From Bacteroidota bacterium (GTDB lineage: Bacteria; Bacteroidota; Bacteroidia; 2-12-FULL-35-15): DNA of 51,562 bases. Where the stretch lies: contig CANIFU010000013.1 in assembly GCA_947466965.1 (NCBI GenBank), positions 1 to 51,562 of the forward strand, given 5' to 3'. Made by a program: the position numbers and the translations under genes. Shown here piece after piece: positions 35,503-44,431 of the stretch. The notes under the pieces were generated by a model. It was not told the DNA's origin and made no database searches. It worked only from the letters and a program-made list of their open reading frames with translations. Every line of letters begins with the position of its first letter. Positions within the stretch are counted from its first letter, which is position 1.

Positions 35503-36720
35503 ATGAAAACATCTAAAGAATTATTGGCTTCTCTTTCCCAAACTGCTCTAATGCCTCAGGAAGAAATGCTTGAAGTAGGCCGCAAAAAAGGTAAATTATT
35601 CATTGGTATTCCAAAAGAAATTTCCTTTCAAGAAAATCGTGTTGCATTGGTTCCCGATGCTGTGGCATTACTTGTGAACAATGGCCATCAGATAATCGTA
35701 GAAACCAATGCGGGTAAAATGGCCAATTTTCAAGATCATGATTATAGTGAGGCCGGAGCTCAGATCGTTTATAGTGCTGAAGAAGTTTATAAAGCGGATA
35801 TTATTTTAAAAGTAGCACCACCTTCTCCACAAGAAATTGAAATGATGCAGCAAAGACAAACATTGATCTCTGCGCTTCAACTAACAGTTCAACCCGAAGA
35901 TTTTTTAAAACAATTGATGGCCAAGCGTATTACGGCTATTGCTTTTGATTGGATCAAAGATATTGATGGAATTTATACGGTTATACGTTCTATGGGAGAA
36001 ATTGCCGGTGGTACTTCCATCTTAATTGCTGCTGAATATTTAAGTAATGTGAATAACGGACAAGGTGCAATTCTTGGAGGGATTTCAGGTATTTCACCAA
36101 CAGAGGTGGTGATTCTAGGTGCAGGAACTGTTGGTGAGTTTGCTACCCGTGCGGCATTAGGTTTGGGTGCATCTGTAAAAGTATTTGATAATAATATTTA
36201 TCGTTTAAGACGATTGCAAAGTGATATTGGTACTCGTGTTTTTACTTCTGTGATCCAACCGCGCGTGCTAGCGAAACACCTTAAAACTGCTGATGTTGTT
36301 ATTGGTGCTATACGTGCTCAACAAGGAAGAACTCCTCTTGTTGTTTCTGAAGAAATGGTAAGTGAAATGAAAGTTGGCTCCGTAATTATCGATGTCAGTA
36401 TCGATCAAGGCGGTTGTTTTGAAACGTCTGAAGTAACAAACCATACCAAGCCTGTATTCCGCAAACATGGTGTTATTCATTATTGTGTTCCAAACATTGC
36501 TTCTCGTGTTTCCCGAACGGCTTCTTATGCTTTGAGTACCATTTTCGCTCCTATCCTAATCAATATTGGTGAAGAAGGTGGAGTTGAAAATATGTTGCGC
36601 AGAGATCCCGGCGTTCGAAACGGTGTATATATTTATAACGGTACATTAACAAATCAAGTATTGGCTGAAATGTTTCAACTTCCCTATAAAGACATTAATT
36701 TATTAATGGCAGCGCTTTAG
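35503..36720 (+). CDS. ald: Alanine dehydrogenase
   Basis: 405 residues; NAD-dependent reversible deamination of alanine to pyruvate. The N-terminal AlaDh/PNT signature FIGIPKEISFQENRVALVPD is followed by the NAD-binding region VVILGAGTVGEFATRAALGLGASVKVFD and later SVIIDVSIDQGGCFETS. About 35 residues longer at the N-terminus than classical Ald, as seen in other Bacteroidota. It has its own promoter and a 42-base gap to the next gene. Confidence 0.92.
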   Translation: MKTSKELLASLSQTALMPQEEMLEVGRKKGKLFIGIPKEISFQENRVALVPDAVALLVNNGHQIIVETNAGKMANFQDHDYSEAGAQIVYSAEEVYKADIILKVAPPSPQEIEMMQQRQTLISALQLTVQPEDFLKQLMAKRITAIAFDWIKDIDGIYTVIRSMGEIAGGTSILIAAEYLSNVNNGQGAILGGISGISPTEVVILGAGTVGEFATRAALGLGASVKVFDNNIYRLRRLQSDIGTRVFTSVIQPRVLAKHLKTADVVIGAIRAQQGRTPLVVSEEMVSEMKVGSVIIDVSIDQGGCFETSEVTNHTKPVFRKHGVIHYCVPNIASRVSRTASYALSTIFAPILINIGEEGGVENMLRRDPGVRNGVYIYNGTLTNQVLAEMFQLPYKDINLLMAAL

Positions 36721-36762
36721 TCTGAATCAAAATTATTAATATCTAATATCCCTTTTCTGAGT

Positions 36763-37206
36763 ATGGCAATCCCTGGTAAAAATGCAGATTTATACAGAAG
36801 AATAAAATTTTATGGTTTAGGATTAGTGCTCGGTTTTATTCTTGTTGGAACTGTTTTAACTAAAAACAAAGGTTGTCAAATGCCCAACTCATCTAAGTTG
36901 GAAGAATTGAGTTCACAAACATTAGTTTATTGTAACGATAGTATGTGTTCCATTACTGAAGCTGAAATAGTTGAATTAGTTGGCGCCTGGAAATCTGGAA
37001 CCACTCAGATTGTTGGTAAAGGAAAGGTGAATTTTTATTTGAGTGATCCTCGCTCAGAGCATAATTCTTTTCCAACATATGCTATTGAAGGTATTACTAA
37101 AAGCGGGAAAAATCTAAGGATTTTTATTGCCGATTGTGATACCATTTCAAAAGTAGTGACAGCCATCGATTTGAAAATGGAAAATGATAGCTGTGATTGC
37201 AAGTAA
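36763..37206 (+). CDS. DUF4258 protein with N-terminal membrane anchor
   Basis: 147 residues. One hydrophobic segment (about 15-35) then a domain (about 60-140) of the DUF4258 kind, with SMCSITEAEIVELVGAWKSG and the strand pattern ending in LRIFIADCDTISKVVTAIDL. The C-terminus has a CDCK end. The domain resembles RelE-like or endonuclease-like folds, but no catalytic residues are evident here and no antitoxin is adjacent. Downstream of ald and ended by a strong terminator. Confidence 0.75.
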   Translation: MAIPGKNADLYRRIKFYGLGLVLGFILVGTVLTKNKGCQMPNSSKLEELSSQTLVYCNDSMCSITEAEIVELVGAWKSGTTQIVGKGKVNFYLSDPRSEHNSFPTYAIEGITKSGKNLRIFIADCDTISKVVTAIDLKMENDSCDCK

Positions 37207-37253
37207 ATTATCCGTTCGACTATTATATTTCTTCAAAACTTCTATAAAAAAAA

Positions 37254-37275
37254 TGCTCTCAAATTTTTGAGAGCA
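37254..37275. terminator. Bidirectional terminator
   Basis: Stem TGCTCTCAAA / TTTGAGAGCA with runs of A before and T after, so it can act on both strands. It serves the DUF4258 gene and the YHYH gene ending at 37306. Confidence 0.85.
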
Positions 37276-37305
37276 GATTTTTTGGAGAAAGGGGGGCATT
37301 TCAAA

Positions 37306-38676
37306 TTATTTTATGATGGTGATCTTTTTACTGATAACAGTCGTTCCTGAAATGATTTTAACTAGATACTGACCGCTATATAATTTTTGAGTATCAAAAT
37401 AAGCAATTGTACTGCCTTGATACACTGACGTTTTTTGAATGAATCGTCCTGTAATATCATATAATTCAATTGTTACATTCTCTTTTCTTAATCCGGTTAT
37501 TTGTATAGCAACAAGATCGTTTGCTGGATTAGGAAAAACAGTTGCATTTATTTCATTCGAATAAGAATCAGAAACACTTAATGGACTTGGGATATACTCT
37601 GTAACCGGTCCTGTAATTGCAGCCACATCTGCCACTACTTTAGTACCATAAAAAGTTGGTCCTACCAAATAAGGATATGCTGAATTCCAGTTTGCATCAA
37701 CAGTTGCAAAATAGCAGTAGATACCAAGTGGATATTCAGGTGTTATACAATATCTTCCGTTGTGTTCATCTAAATAGTCAGGTGTTGCTGAAGATGTTAT
37801 ATTGTACTGATAATCTTCTCTGAAATAACCCAAAGGATAAGTAGCACTTACTGGAGGTCCCGGCGTAACGGTTGCTCCTGTTGAATAAGTTGTTCTAGTA
37901 GTAATTGTTCGTTTGCTGTAACTAGATTTCATTCTAACTATTCCACCTGTTCCATCTACATTTTTAAATCCATAAGCACCATATACGGGAAAACCATCGT
38001 AAGCAAAACCAATTAGTGGAGAATGAACAGTACTGTCGATTGTATACAATCCATCGGCAGCATATAAATTGCAGACAGTTGAAATTACATTAAGATCCAA
38101 ATTGAATGCGCTAGGGTTTTGATGTGTGTGGTAATTTCCCATAGCAGGATGTCCTTTTGAACAATCGAAACCTCCTCGTTCTCCAACTACGGCATCTCGG
38201 TTCCAAACTCCGTCACCCATACAGGGAGGCATAATCGGACCACCACATAGGGATGAGCTTGCGTTTCTCCAAGATACACCGTCTCTGTAATCAAAAAATG
38301 CAATCCCGTTTATAAATACTCCGATATTTCCACCTGTTGTGTTTGTTGGTGTTCCTAAATTTTGAACCGGAGTAAGAGGGATTTTAAAAATTGCACTTTG
38401 ATTAGTAGCGATTGATGGATTTCCATCCAGATATGGTCCGGTAGGATAAGAAGGAATACCTTTTGTTTTTACATATGCAAAGCTTGTTGAGTAGTAAACC
38501 TTTTGAACATTCGCTGAGTCTGCATCGTTCAATGGTGTTGACCCACCTGCTACAGTATAGTGACTCCCTAAAATACCTGTTGTGTTGTGAAGCCAGGATG
38601 TAATTGCAGGATTTGTTTGTGCCATTCCTATGCAATAGCTCGAAAACAAAATAGATGCGATTATTATTTTTTTCAT
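37306..38676 (-). CDS. YHYH-domain secreted protein with T9SS type A sorting domain
   Basis: 456 residues. Signal peptide 1-19. The YHYH domain (about 90-350) contains GGPIMPPCMGDGVWNRDAV, the motif GNYHTHQNP and GFAYDGFPVYGAYGF and LDEHNGRYCITPEYPLG, a family pattern rich in His. The last 75 residues (VFPNPANDLVAI to SKKITIIK) form a T9SS type A domain, so it is surface-attached or released. YHYH proteins are of unknown function; several lie near metal or redox genes. It is 175 bases after the MauG-like gene on the same strand. Confidence 0.87.
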   Translation of the reverse strand: MKKIIIASILFSSYCIGMAQTNPAITSWLHNTTGILGSHYTVAGGSTPLNDADSANVQKVYYSTSFAYVKTKGIPSYPTGPYLDGNPSIATNQSAIFKIPLTPVQNLGTPTNTTGGNIGVFINGIAFFDYRDGVSWRNASSSLCGGPIMPPCMGDGVWNRDAVVGERGGFDCSKGHPAMGNYHTHQNPSAFNLDLNVISTVCNLYAADGLYTIDSTVHSPLIGFAYDGFPVYGAYGFKNVDGTGGIVRMKSSYSKRTITTRTTYSTGATVTPGPPVSATYPLGYFREDYQYNITSSATPDYLDEHNGRYCITPEYPLGIYCYFATVDANWNSAYPYLVGPTFYGTKVVADVAAITGPVTEYIPSPLSVSDSYSNEINATVFPNPANDLVAIQITGLRKENVTIELYDITGRFIQKTSVYQGSTIAYFDTQKLYSGQYLVKIISGTTVISKKITIIK

Positions 38677-38732
38677 AGTTATGTGTTTTGTTATTTTAAA
38701 ATTTCATTAATCTTTTATAATCTTAATTTAAA

Positions 38733-38740
38733 CGAAATTA
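38733..38740 (-). promoter_or_regulatory. Weak -7 box TAATTTCG for the YHYH gene
   Basis: One mismatch to TAnnTTTG on the minus strand, about 55 bases before the ATG at 38676. Weak. Confidence 0.3.
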
Positions 38741-38851
38741 CTGTAAGTTAACTACCCTCTATAATAATATAGGTGAACGGTTCTATTTATGCGATTAAAA
38801 AAAGTGTTTAAATATTTTATGCTTTTGATGCCCCTCTTCTATTAAGTATAA

Positions 38852-39886
38852 TTACTCTTTCTTTTTTGGAAAAAAAATATTTTTTGGATAAGAGTAATCT
38901 TTATTAAATAAGAATGATCTATCTGTAAGAGTGAATAAAAATGCTATCAGATCAACGCGTTCGTTGGATGACAAGATGATTTTTTTTTGAAGTTTAGGCG
39001 AAAGTGTTACACCTCCCTGAAAACCTTCAGTATAGTGTGTTAATACTTCCGACAGTTTTTTAAAACGTCCATCGTGCATATAAGGGTAAGAGAATTGAAT
39101 GTTACGTAATGTAGGGACTTTGAATTTCAATGAATCCTTTGGAATGTGTGTGACATTCATTCTCCCTTTATCGTTTAGTATAGTATCAATCGGTAATCCA
39201 TTTATTTCAAATTTAAGATTTGTAAATAACGGTTCGGTATGGCATTCTGCACAATTCGTTTTAAATAATTTATACCCATTTTTTTCTTGAATAGTAAAAT
39301 CGGATTCTTGTCGCATTACACTGTCATATTTCGAGTTCGAGCTAACAAGGGTCACTAAAAACTGAGAAATTGATTTTAACAAGTGTTCGCCTGTAATAAT
39401 GCTATCGTTAAATGCATTGAGAAATAATGAAGGATACATTTTTGATGCTTGAAGCTTCATCACAACATGTTCAATTTTTTCGTCCATTTCATCCGGATTA
39501 CTAATTGGTGCCAACGCTTGCATATCAAGATGGTTAATCGCTCCATCCCACATCAATGAATTATGCCAGGCTAAGTTCATCAAAGCTGGAGAATTTCTTT
39601 TTCCAATGCGGTCATCTATTCCATGACTCAATGAATGGTCAATATGGGTAAATGCAGTGAATTGAGAATGACAGCTTGAACAGGAAATTGTATTGTTCCT
39701 TGAAAGTAGAGGTTCATAAAATAATGCTCGACCCAATTCGATTTTTTTGTTACTCAGATTATTTTTCGAAAAATCGTAGAATGGTTTCGGCCATTTTACT
39801 GGAACAACAAACTGATAATCGTTCGAGCTTTTGAAAGATAAAATGATAAATGAAGCGATTAGTATAAGAACAAAAACTTTTTTCAT
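38852..39886 (-). CDS. Di-haem cytochrome c peroxidase/MauG family protein (MbnH-like)
   Basis: 344 residues with an N-terminal signal or anchor (1-20), so periplasmic. Two haem c sites are complete: CSSCH at 69-73 and CAECH at 212-216. FPYM-like axial-ligand region is YPYMHDGRF near 265-275. The family includes peroxidases and the MauG/MbnH enzymes, which oxidise a partner protein with a bis-Fe(IV) state. It begins two bases after the MbnP-like gene ends, which strongly suggests that MbnP is its partner. Expression is expected from the mbnP promoter. Confidence 0.9.
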   Translation of the reverse strand: MKKVFVLILIASFIILSFKSSNDYQFVVPVKWPKPFYDFSKNNLSNKKIELGRALFYEPLLSRNNTISCSSCHSQFTAFTHIDHSLSHGIDDRIGKRNSPALMNLAWHNSLMWDGAINHLDMQALAPISNPDEMDEKIEHVVMKLQASKMYPSLFLNAFNDSIITGEHLLKSISQFLVTLVSSNSKYDSVMRQESDFTIQEKNGYKLFKTNCAECHTEPLFTNLKFEINGLPIDTILNDKGRMNVTHIPKDSLKFKVPTLRNIQFSYPYMHDGRFKKLSEVLTHYTEGFQGGVTLSPKLQKKIILSSNERVDLIAFLFTLTDRSFLFNKDYSYPKNIFFPKKKE

Positions 39887-39888
39887 TT

Positions 39889-40641
39889 TTATTGGATACT
39901 GAAAATATTTTTCATTTTTTCTGAGAGAAAAAGCGCCTCTGCACCAGGTGACATAACTTGATTTTGTTTGGAAAGATCTGTCTCCTCAATTAATTTTTTT
40001 ATATCAGTTCGTATGGTCATTATTTCTTTATTGTTCATAGCAAGAACAATCGATTTTATTGTATTGTAAGGGAATTGATAACCTCCAACATGAAATTGGA
40101 ATTCGTTTTTTTGTGTGTTGCAGACTTTACTTTTCCCTTCTAACTTAAAATTAATATATCCGTTTTGCCAGGTCCAATACATTCCCTTTGTGGGGTCTAA
40201 GTCCCCGCCATATACTCCCGAAACGTTTGTTAAACTGTCGATTCCTAAATTAAAAATTATTTTATCAAATTTTACTTTTGCAGGAGTGGTGATTGGAATT
40301 GTTAATGATTTTATTTCAGAAACATCCAGTAAATGAAAACTATTTTTTTCGGTATAAACAACCCGTTCGTTTTTTAATAATTCTATTCCTGTAATATAAA
40401 ATTTAAATGCTTCAATTTGTAAGGCTATTCCGTTTTGATATAAGGTATCGTTGAGGTGCAGCGTATCGTTTCCGAAATACGGCTGAAAAATAATGCTACG
40501 TGTTATATTGTTTTGAGCAGATGCTATTTCAAGATTAAAAAACAAAATAAAGCTATAAATTATCCCGCAGCAAATTTTTTGCTTACTTTGGGAAGTCGTT
40601 AGGAGTGATGCTGTAGTATTGTTTTGTTTCGTAATCAGCAT
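39889..40641 (-). CDS. MbnP-family copper-related protein
   Basis: 250 residues. A signal peptide is present but its charged start is long (about 22 residues before the hydrophobic core), ending near AQ43. The mature part shows family features: EAFKFYITGIELL, LLDVSE, GDLDPTKGMYWTWQNGYINF with Trp156 and Trp158, and the late FQFHVGGY. In the methanobactin proteins MbnP and CorA a Trp in the equivalent region is converted to kynurenine and helps bind copper. Here that is inference. First gene of the mbnP-mauG pair; -7 box at 40660-40667. Confidence 0.87.
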   Translation of the reverse strand: MLITKQNNTTASLLTTSQSKQKICCGIIYSFILFFNLEIASAQNNITRSIIFQPYFGNDTLHLNDTLYQNGIALQIEAFKFYITGIELLKNERVVYTEKNSFHLLDVSEIKSLTIPITTPAKVKFDKIIFNLGIDSLTNVSGVYGGDLDPTKGMYWTWQNGYINFKLEGKSKVCNTQKNEFQFHVGGYQFPYNTIKSIVLAMNNKEIMTIRTDIKKLIEETDLSKQNQVMSPGAEALFLSEKMKNIFSIQ

Positions 40642-40659
40642 TTGTTTTATTTATCTTAA

Positions 40660-40667
40660 CAAACTTA
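40660..40667 (-). promoter_or_regulatory. -7 box TAAGTTTG for the mbnP-mauG unit
   Basis: Exact TAnnTTTG match on the minus strand, 18 bases before the ATG at 40641. No metal-regulator box recognised. Confidence 0.5.
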
Positions 40668-40796
40668 CAAAATGGAAGACACTTAATTAGTAAAATTAGG
40701 TAAATGACTGCTTTTATGAGACAAAAAAAGTAGTAGAACTATTTTTTCATATTTATGAATCTAAGGTCTTTAATTTTAGATTCAATAAAGGAAGAA

Positions 40797-41963
40797 TTAG
40801 TTTAAATTTCTTCTTGCTTTTTCTTTCATGATCAAATTGAGCTCTCTTCCAGTTTGCCCTTTTACAGAAGTGTTTTCTTGTGCCCTGCGAATCAAATAGG
40901 GTAGAACTTCGTTTACAGGTCCATACGGAACATATTTTGCGACATTGAATTTTGCATTAGCAAGATTGAAGCTAATGTGGTCGCTCATACCAAGAAGCTG
41001 AGAGAAATAAATATTTTTGCTATCGGATGGTATATTCTTTTTTTGCATTATCGCTGCAAGATTCATTGAGCTATTTTCATTATGGGTGCCCGCACAAATT
41101 GCTATGCGGGAAATGTTTTCAGTGCAAAATTCAATGGCCGAATTATAATCAGTATCTGTGTTTACTTTTGTATCATGAATAGGTGAGGGGTAGTTTTTTT
41201 CAATAGCTCGCGCACGTTCCTTTTCCATGTAAGCACCTCGCACAAGCTTCGCTCCAAGAAAATAATTTAATTCTTGAGCCTCTTTAAACGATTTTGCCAA
41301 ATAGGATAATCTATCTTTTCTATACAGCTGATAGGTGTTATAAACGATTGCTTTATCTTTATTGTACAATACCATCATTTGGTTTGCCAAATGGTCAATT
41401 GCTTCCTGAATCCAACTCTCCTCTGCGTCAATAAATATTGGCACACCGGCGCTGTTTGCTGCTTTACAGATTGAATCCACTCTGTTTTTTATTCGCTCAT
41501 ATTCTAAAAGCTCCGAAGCACTTAAAGCAATTTTTGAACTTACTTTTTCTAAAAGTTCGAAACGTGCCATTCCCGTTACTTTAAAAACACAAAAGGGAAT
41601 ATTAATATCATTCTTCGCTCTTATAATAGTAGCCTCTGTTTCTTTAGCGCATGCATCAAAATCTATTTCAGATTCTTTTCCCTCTACCGAATAATCTAAA
41701 ATGGTACCAATATTGAATTGTGCTAGTTCCTTTATGGCTTTGTCGCACTCTTCAATAGTTTCACCACCACAAAATTGTTTAAAGATTGTTGCTTTGATTA
41801 GTCCCTTAATTGGTAAATGTGTGTTAATAGCAAATGTAGTTAAGGATTTTCCAATGGATACAAATGTTTTGTTTGAAACCATTTTAAATAACCAGTAAGA
41901 GCGATTAAGATCCTTGTTTGATTTTCCTGAAAAAGAAATTTCTGTATTGTCGAATGATAACAT
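40797..41963 (-). CDS. Proline dehydrogenase
   Basis: 388 residues, a stand-alone PRODH (first step of proline use, FAD-dependent) as usual in Bacteroidota; no P5C dehydrogenase is fused. The barrel shows TILDYSVEGKESE, VPIFIDAEESWIQ, KLVRGAYMEKERA and CAGTHNENS, then YVPYGPVNEVLPYLIRRAQEN at the C-terminus, the typical PRODH end. It is divergent from aroB. A -7 box TATATTTG at 41982-41989 and a 6-bp inverted repeat between it and the ATG suggest possible control. Confidence 0.92.
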   Translation of the reverse strand: MLSFDNTEISFSGKSNKDLNRSYWLFKMVSNKTFVSIGKSLTTFAINTHLPIKGLIKATIFKQFCGGETIEECDKAIKELAQFNIGTILDYSVEGKESEIDFDACAKETEATIIRAKNDINIPFCVFKVTGMARFELLEKVSSKIALSASELLEYERIKNRVDSICKAANSAGVPIFIDAEESWIQEAIDHLANQMMVLYNKDKAIVYNTYQLYRKDRLSYLAKSFKEAQELNYFLGAKLVRGAYMEKERARAIEKNYPSPIHDTKVNTDTDYNSAIEFCTENISRIAICAGTHNENSSMNLAAIMQKKNIPSDSKNIYFSQLLGMSDHISFNLANAKFNVAKYVPYGPVNEVLPYLIRRAQENTSVKGQTGRELNLIMKEKARRNLN

Positions 41964-41964
41964 A

Positions 41965-41982
41965 GCTTTGTTTTGTCAAAGC
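41965..41982. promoter_or_regulatory. Inverted repeat GCTTTG-6-CAAAGC before proline dehydrogenase
   Basis: 18-base interrupted palindrome directly before the ATG and touching the -7 box at 41982-41989. It could be an operator or a leader hairpin that covers the start. Confidence 0.35.
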
Positions 41983-41989
41983 AAATATA
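41982..41989 (-). promoter_or_regulatory. -7 box TATATTTG for proline dehydrogenase
   Basis: Exact TAnnTTTG match on the minus strand, 18 bases before the ATG at 41963. Confidence 0.55.
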
Positions 41990-42036
41990 GTAAAATACCT
42001 TCGTTCAAAAGGCAGACTTATAAATGAGTTTTTTAC

Positions 42037-42044
42037 TATATTTG
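42037..42044 (+). promoter_or_regulatory. -7 box TATATTTG for aroB-aroA
   Basis: Exact TAnnTTTG match 18 bases before ATG 42063. It lies within the longer reading frame from 42024, which rules that start out. Confidence 0.6.
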
Positions 42045-42062
42045 TTATTTCCATTCTGTTTT

Positions 42063-43154
42063 ATGACTGAAATTCGTTCAAATAATTATTCTGTATTTAT
42101 TTCGGATGATATTCCGAAGGAAATCAATCGGTTTCTTAAATCCAATAAGGCAAGGTATTCCAATGTCTTTATTTTTGTTGATGAAAATTCTTTGAAGTGC
42201 TGTTATCCACTTTTGGTTGAAAAGATAAACATATTTAAGGAGGCTGAAATAATTGAAATTGAAAGTGGTGAGGAAAGTAAAACGATTGAAATTTGTATTC
42301 AGGTGTGGGGCGCATTAAGTGATTATGGTGCTGATCGGAAATCATTGTTCGTAAATATAGGAGGAGGTGTAATAACGGATATGGGTGGTTTTATTGCTTC
42401 TACATTTAAAAGAGGAATTGATTTTATAAATATCCCAACAACCTTGCTTTCTCAAGTTGATGCTTCCGTTGGAGGTAAAGTTGGGGTTGACCTTAATAAC
42501 CTGAAAAATGAAATTGGCGTTTTTAATAATCCTGCCGCTGTTTTTGTAAATAGTAATTTTTTGAATACCTTGGATAAACGTCAGATTTTATCTGGCTTCG
42601 CTGAAATTATTAAACATGCACTTATTGCCGATGTCAATTATTGGGTAAAAGTTATGAATGCCGATTTTGCGGACCTCAATCTGTTTGATGATTTAATTAA
42701 GACATCTATTCACATAAAAAACACAATCGTTCTGGAGGATCCGAAGGAACAAAATACTAGAAAGGTGCTTAATTTTGGACATACAATCGGACACGCAATT
42801 GAAACATTTTCGTTGGAAAATAAAAGTAAAAAACATTTACTCCATGGAGAAGCCATTGCTGTTGGAATGGTTTGCGAAGCTTATCTATCAAATAAAATAT
42901 GTAAATTGCCAGCATCGGAGCTAGATCAAATCACGCGATTTATTATTGGAACATACAATGCTGTAAATATAGATGCAATGGATGCTCACAGATTGATCGA
43001 GCTGATGAGACATGATAAGAAAAATGAAAAGGGCGAAATCAATTTTTCTTTACTTTCCTCAATAGGAAAATGTGAAATTAATAAAAGTGCAAAAGCAGAT
43101 CAGATTATCGACTCTCTAAAATATTATATTGAACAGGTAAAATTGATGAAATAA
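42063..43154 (+). CDS. aroB: 3-dehydroquinate synthase
   Basis: 363 residues from ATG 42063 (MTEIRSNNYSVF). Second step of the shikimate pathway, NAD- and zinc-dependent. Motifs: SGEESKTIE, NIGGGVITDMGGFIASTFKRGI, PTTLLSQVDASVGGKVGVD, and metal-binding EIIKHALI and LNFGHTIGHAIE with HGEAIAVGM. The ORF can be read from 42024, but the promoter box at 42037-42044 lies in that extension. The stop overlaps the aroA start (TAATG). Confidence 0.97.
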   Translation: MTEIRSNNYSVFISDDIPKEINRFLKSNKARYSNVFIFVDENSLKCCYPLLVEKINIFKEAEIIEIESGEESKTIEICIQVWGALSDYGADRKSLFVNIGGGVITDMGGFIASTFKRGIDFINIPTTLLSQVDASVGGKVGVDLNNLKNEIGVFNNPAAVFVNSNFLNTLDKRQILSGFAEIIKHALIADVNYWVKVMNADFADLNLFDDLIKTSIHIKNTIVLEDPKEQNTRKVLNFGHTIGHAIETFSLENKSKKHLLHGEAIAVGMVCEAYLSNKICKLPASELDQITRFIIGTYNAVNIDAMDAHRLIELMRHDKKNEKGEINFSLLSSIGKCEINKSAKADQIIDSLKYYIEQVKLMK

Positions 43155-44416
43155 TGAAATATACTATTTCGCATCCTACAAAAAATATTAAGGGTTCAAT
43201 ATCCCTCACTTCCTCCAAGAGTGAAAGTAACCGTGCATTGATAATTCAAGCATTGTGCTCCGAAAAATTCGAAATAAAAAATTTAGCAACTGCTCAAGAT
43301 ACCATTACCCTCAATCAAATATTGAATAATCAAGAATTACCTTCAGATAAGCAACAGTTTTTTGATGTTGGTGCAGCTGGCACTTCCATGCGTTTTCTGA
43401 CTGCATATTTCGCTACAAAAAATGGAACGCACATTCTTACCGGCTCCGAAAGAATGAAGCATAGACCGATTGGAATTCTCGTAGATGCACTTCGTGAACT
43501 CGGAGCAGAAATTGAATACCTTGAACAAGAAGGATTTCCTCCTCTCAAAATTATTGGAAAACACTTGAGAGGTGGGGAGGTTGAAATAGATGGTAATGTA
43601 AGCAGTCAGTTTGTTTCCGCATTATTGCTTATAGCCCCCGAATTTCAAAATGGACTTGTCATTAAGTTTAAAGGCGAAGTAACATCTCGGCCTTATATCA
43701 ACATGACGCTTAAAATGATGGAAGAGTTTCGTGTGTACGGTCAATGGCATGAAAATTCTATTTCTGTAAGTAAACAAAATTATCATAGAAAAAGTGAAGC
43801 CGATTATGCATATCAAGTGGAAGCGGATTGGAGTTCAGCATCTTATTGGTATGCTATAGCAGCAGTAAGTGAACATGCTGATTTAACAATACATGGTTTG
43901 AATCATAAGAGTTTGCAAGGCGATTCAATTGTTGCAAATCTCTTTTCGTTTTTTGGAATCAAAACTGAATTTATTGCTGATGGAATTCGAATCACAAAAA
44001 ACAGAATCAAAGACGAACATTTTGGTTTCGATTTTTCGGATTGCCCGGATATCGCCCAAACAATAGCCGTTGTTGTTAGTGCTTTAAATATCCCTTCATT
44101 ATTCAATGGCTTGAATACACTTCGTATAAAAGAAACAGATCGGATTGAGGCAATGAAAGTTGAATTAAAAAAAATAGGAACCGAGGTAGAAATTTTGAAT
44201 GGTAACAGTGTGAAAATAAATTCACAAACAATCAATTGCGAAGTGTCAGTTAATATCTCTACATATGAAGATCATCGCATGGCAATGGCTTTTTCTGCTC
44301 TTGCTATGAAGTTAAATTCCATTTCAATTGAAGACCCCGAGGTAGTGAAAAAATCCTATCCGAACTTTTGGCAAGATTTGAAAAATATAGGATTTGAAGT
44401 GATTGAAGTGGAGTAG
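43154..44416 (+). CDS. aroA: 3-phosphoshikimate 1-carboxyvinyltransferase (EPSP synthase)
   Basis: 420 residues; sixth step of the shikimate pathway. Motifs: SLTSSKSESNRALIIQALC, FDVGAAGTSMRFLTAYFA, MKHRPIGILVDALRELGAEI, DGNVSSQFVSALLLIAP, the acidic VEADWSSASYWYA, and IKETDRIEAM and DHRMAMAF near the end. The protein is somewhat divergent in the N-terminal loop but complete. One-base overlap with aroB shows translational coupling. Confidence 0.95.
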   Translation: MKYTISHPTKNIKGSISLTSSKSESNRALIIQALCSEKFEIKNLATAQDTITLNQILNNQELPSDKQQFFDVGAAGTSMRFLTAYFATKNGTHILTGSERMKHRPIGILVDALRELGAEIEYLEQEGFPPLKIIGKHLRGGEVEIDGNVSSQFVSALLLIAPEFQNGLVIKFKGEVTSRPYINMTLKMMEEFRVYGQWHENSISVSKQNYHRKSEADYAYQVEADWSSASYWYAIAAVSEHADLTIHGLNHKSLQGDSIVANLFSFFGIKTEFIADGIRITKNRIKDEHFGFDFSDCPDIAQTIAVVVSALNIPSLFNGLNTLRIKETDRIEAMKVELKKIGTEVEILNGNSVKINSQTINCEVSVNISTYEDHRMAMAFSALAMKLNSISIEDPEVVKKSYPNFWQDLKNIGFEVIEVE

Positions 44417-44431
44417 TACTGTTTTTTTGAA

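Noticed and set aside
36763-37206. Possible toxin of a toxin-antitoxin pair (DUF4258 fold)
   Set aside because: It has a membrane anchor, no adjacent antitoxin and no visible catalytic residues.
42024-42062. Longer start for aroB
   Set aside because: The -7 box at 42037-42044 lies in this extension, and AroB proteins do not have such a hydrophobic leader.
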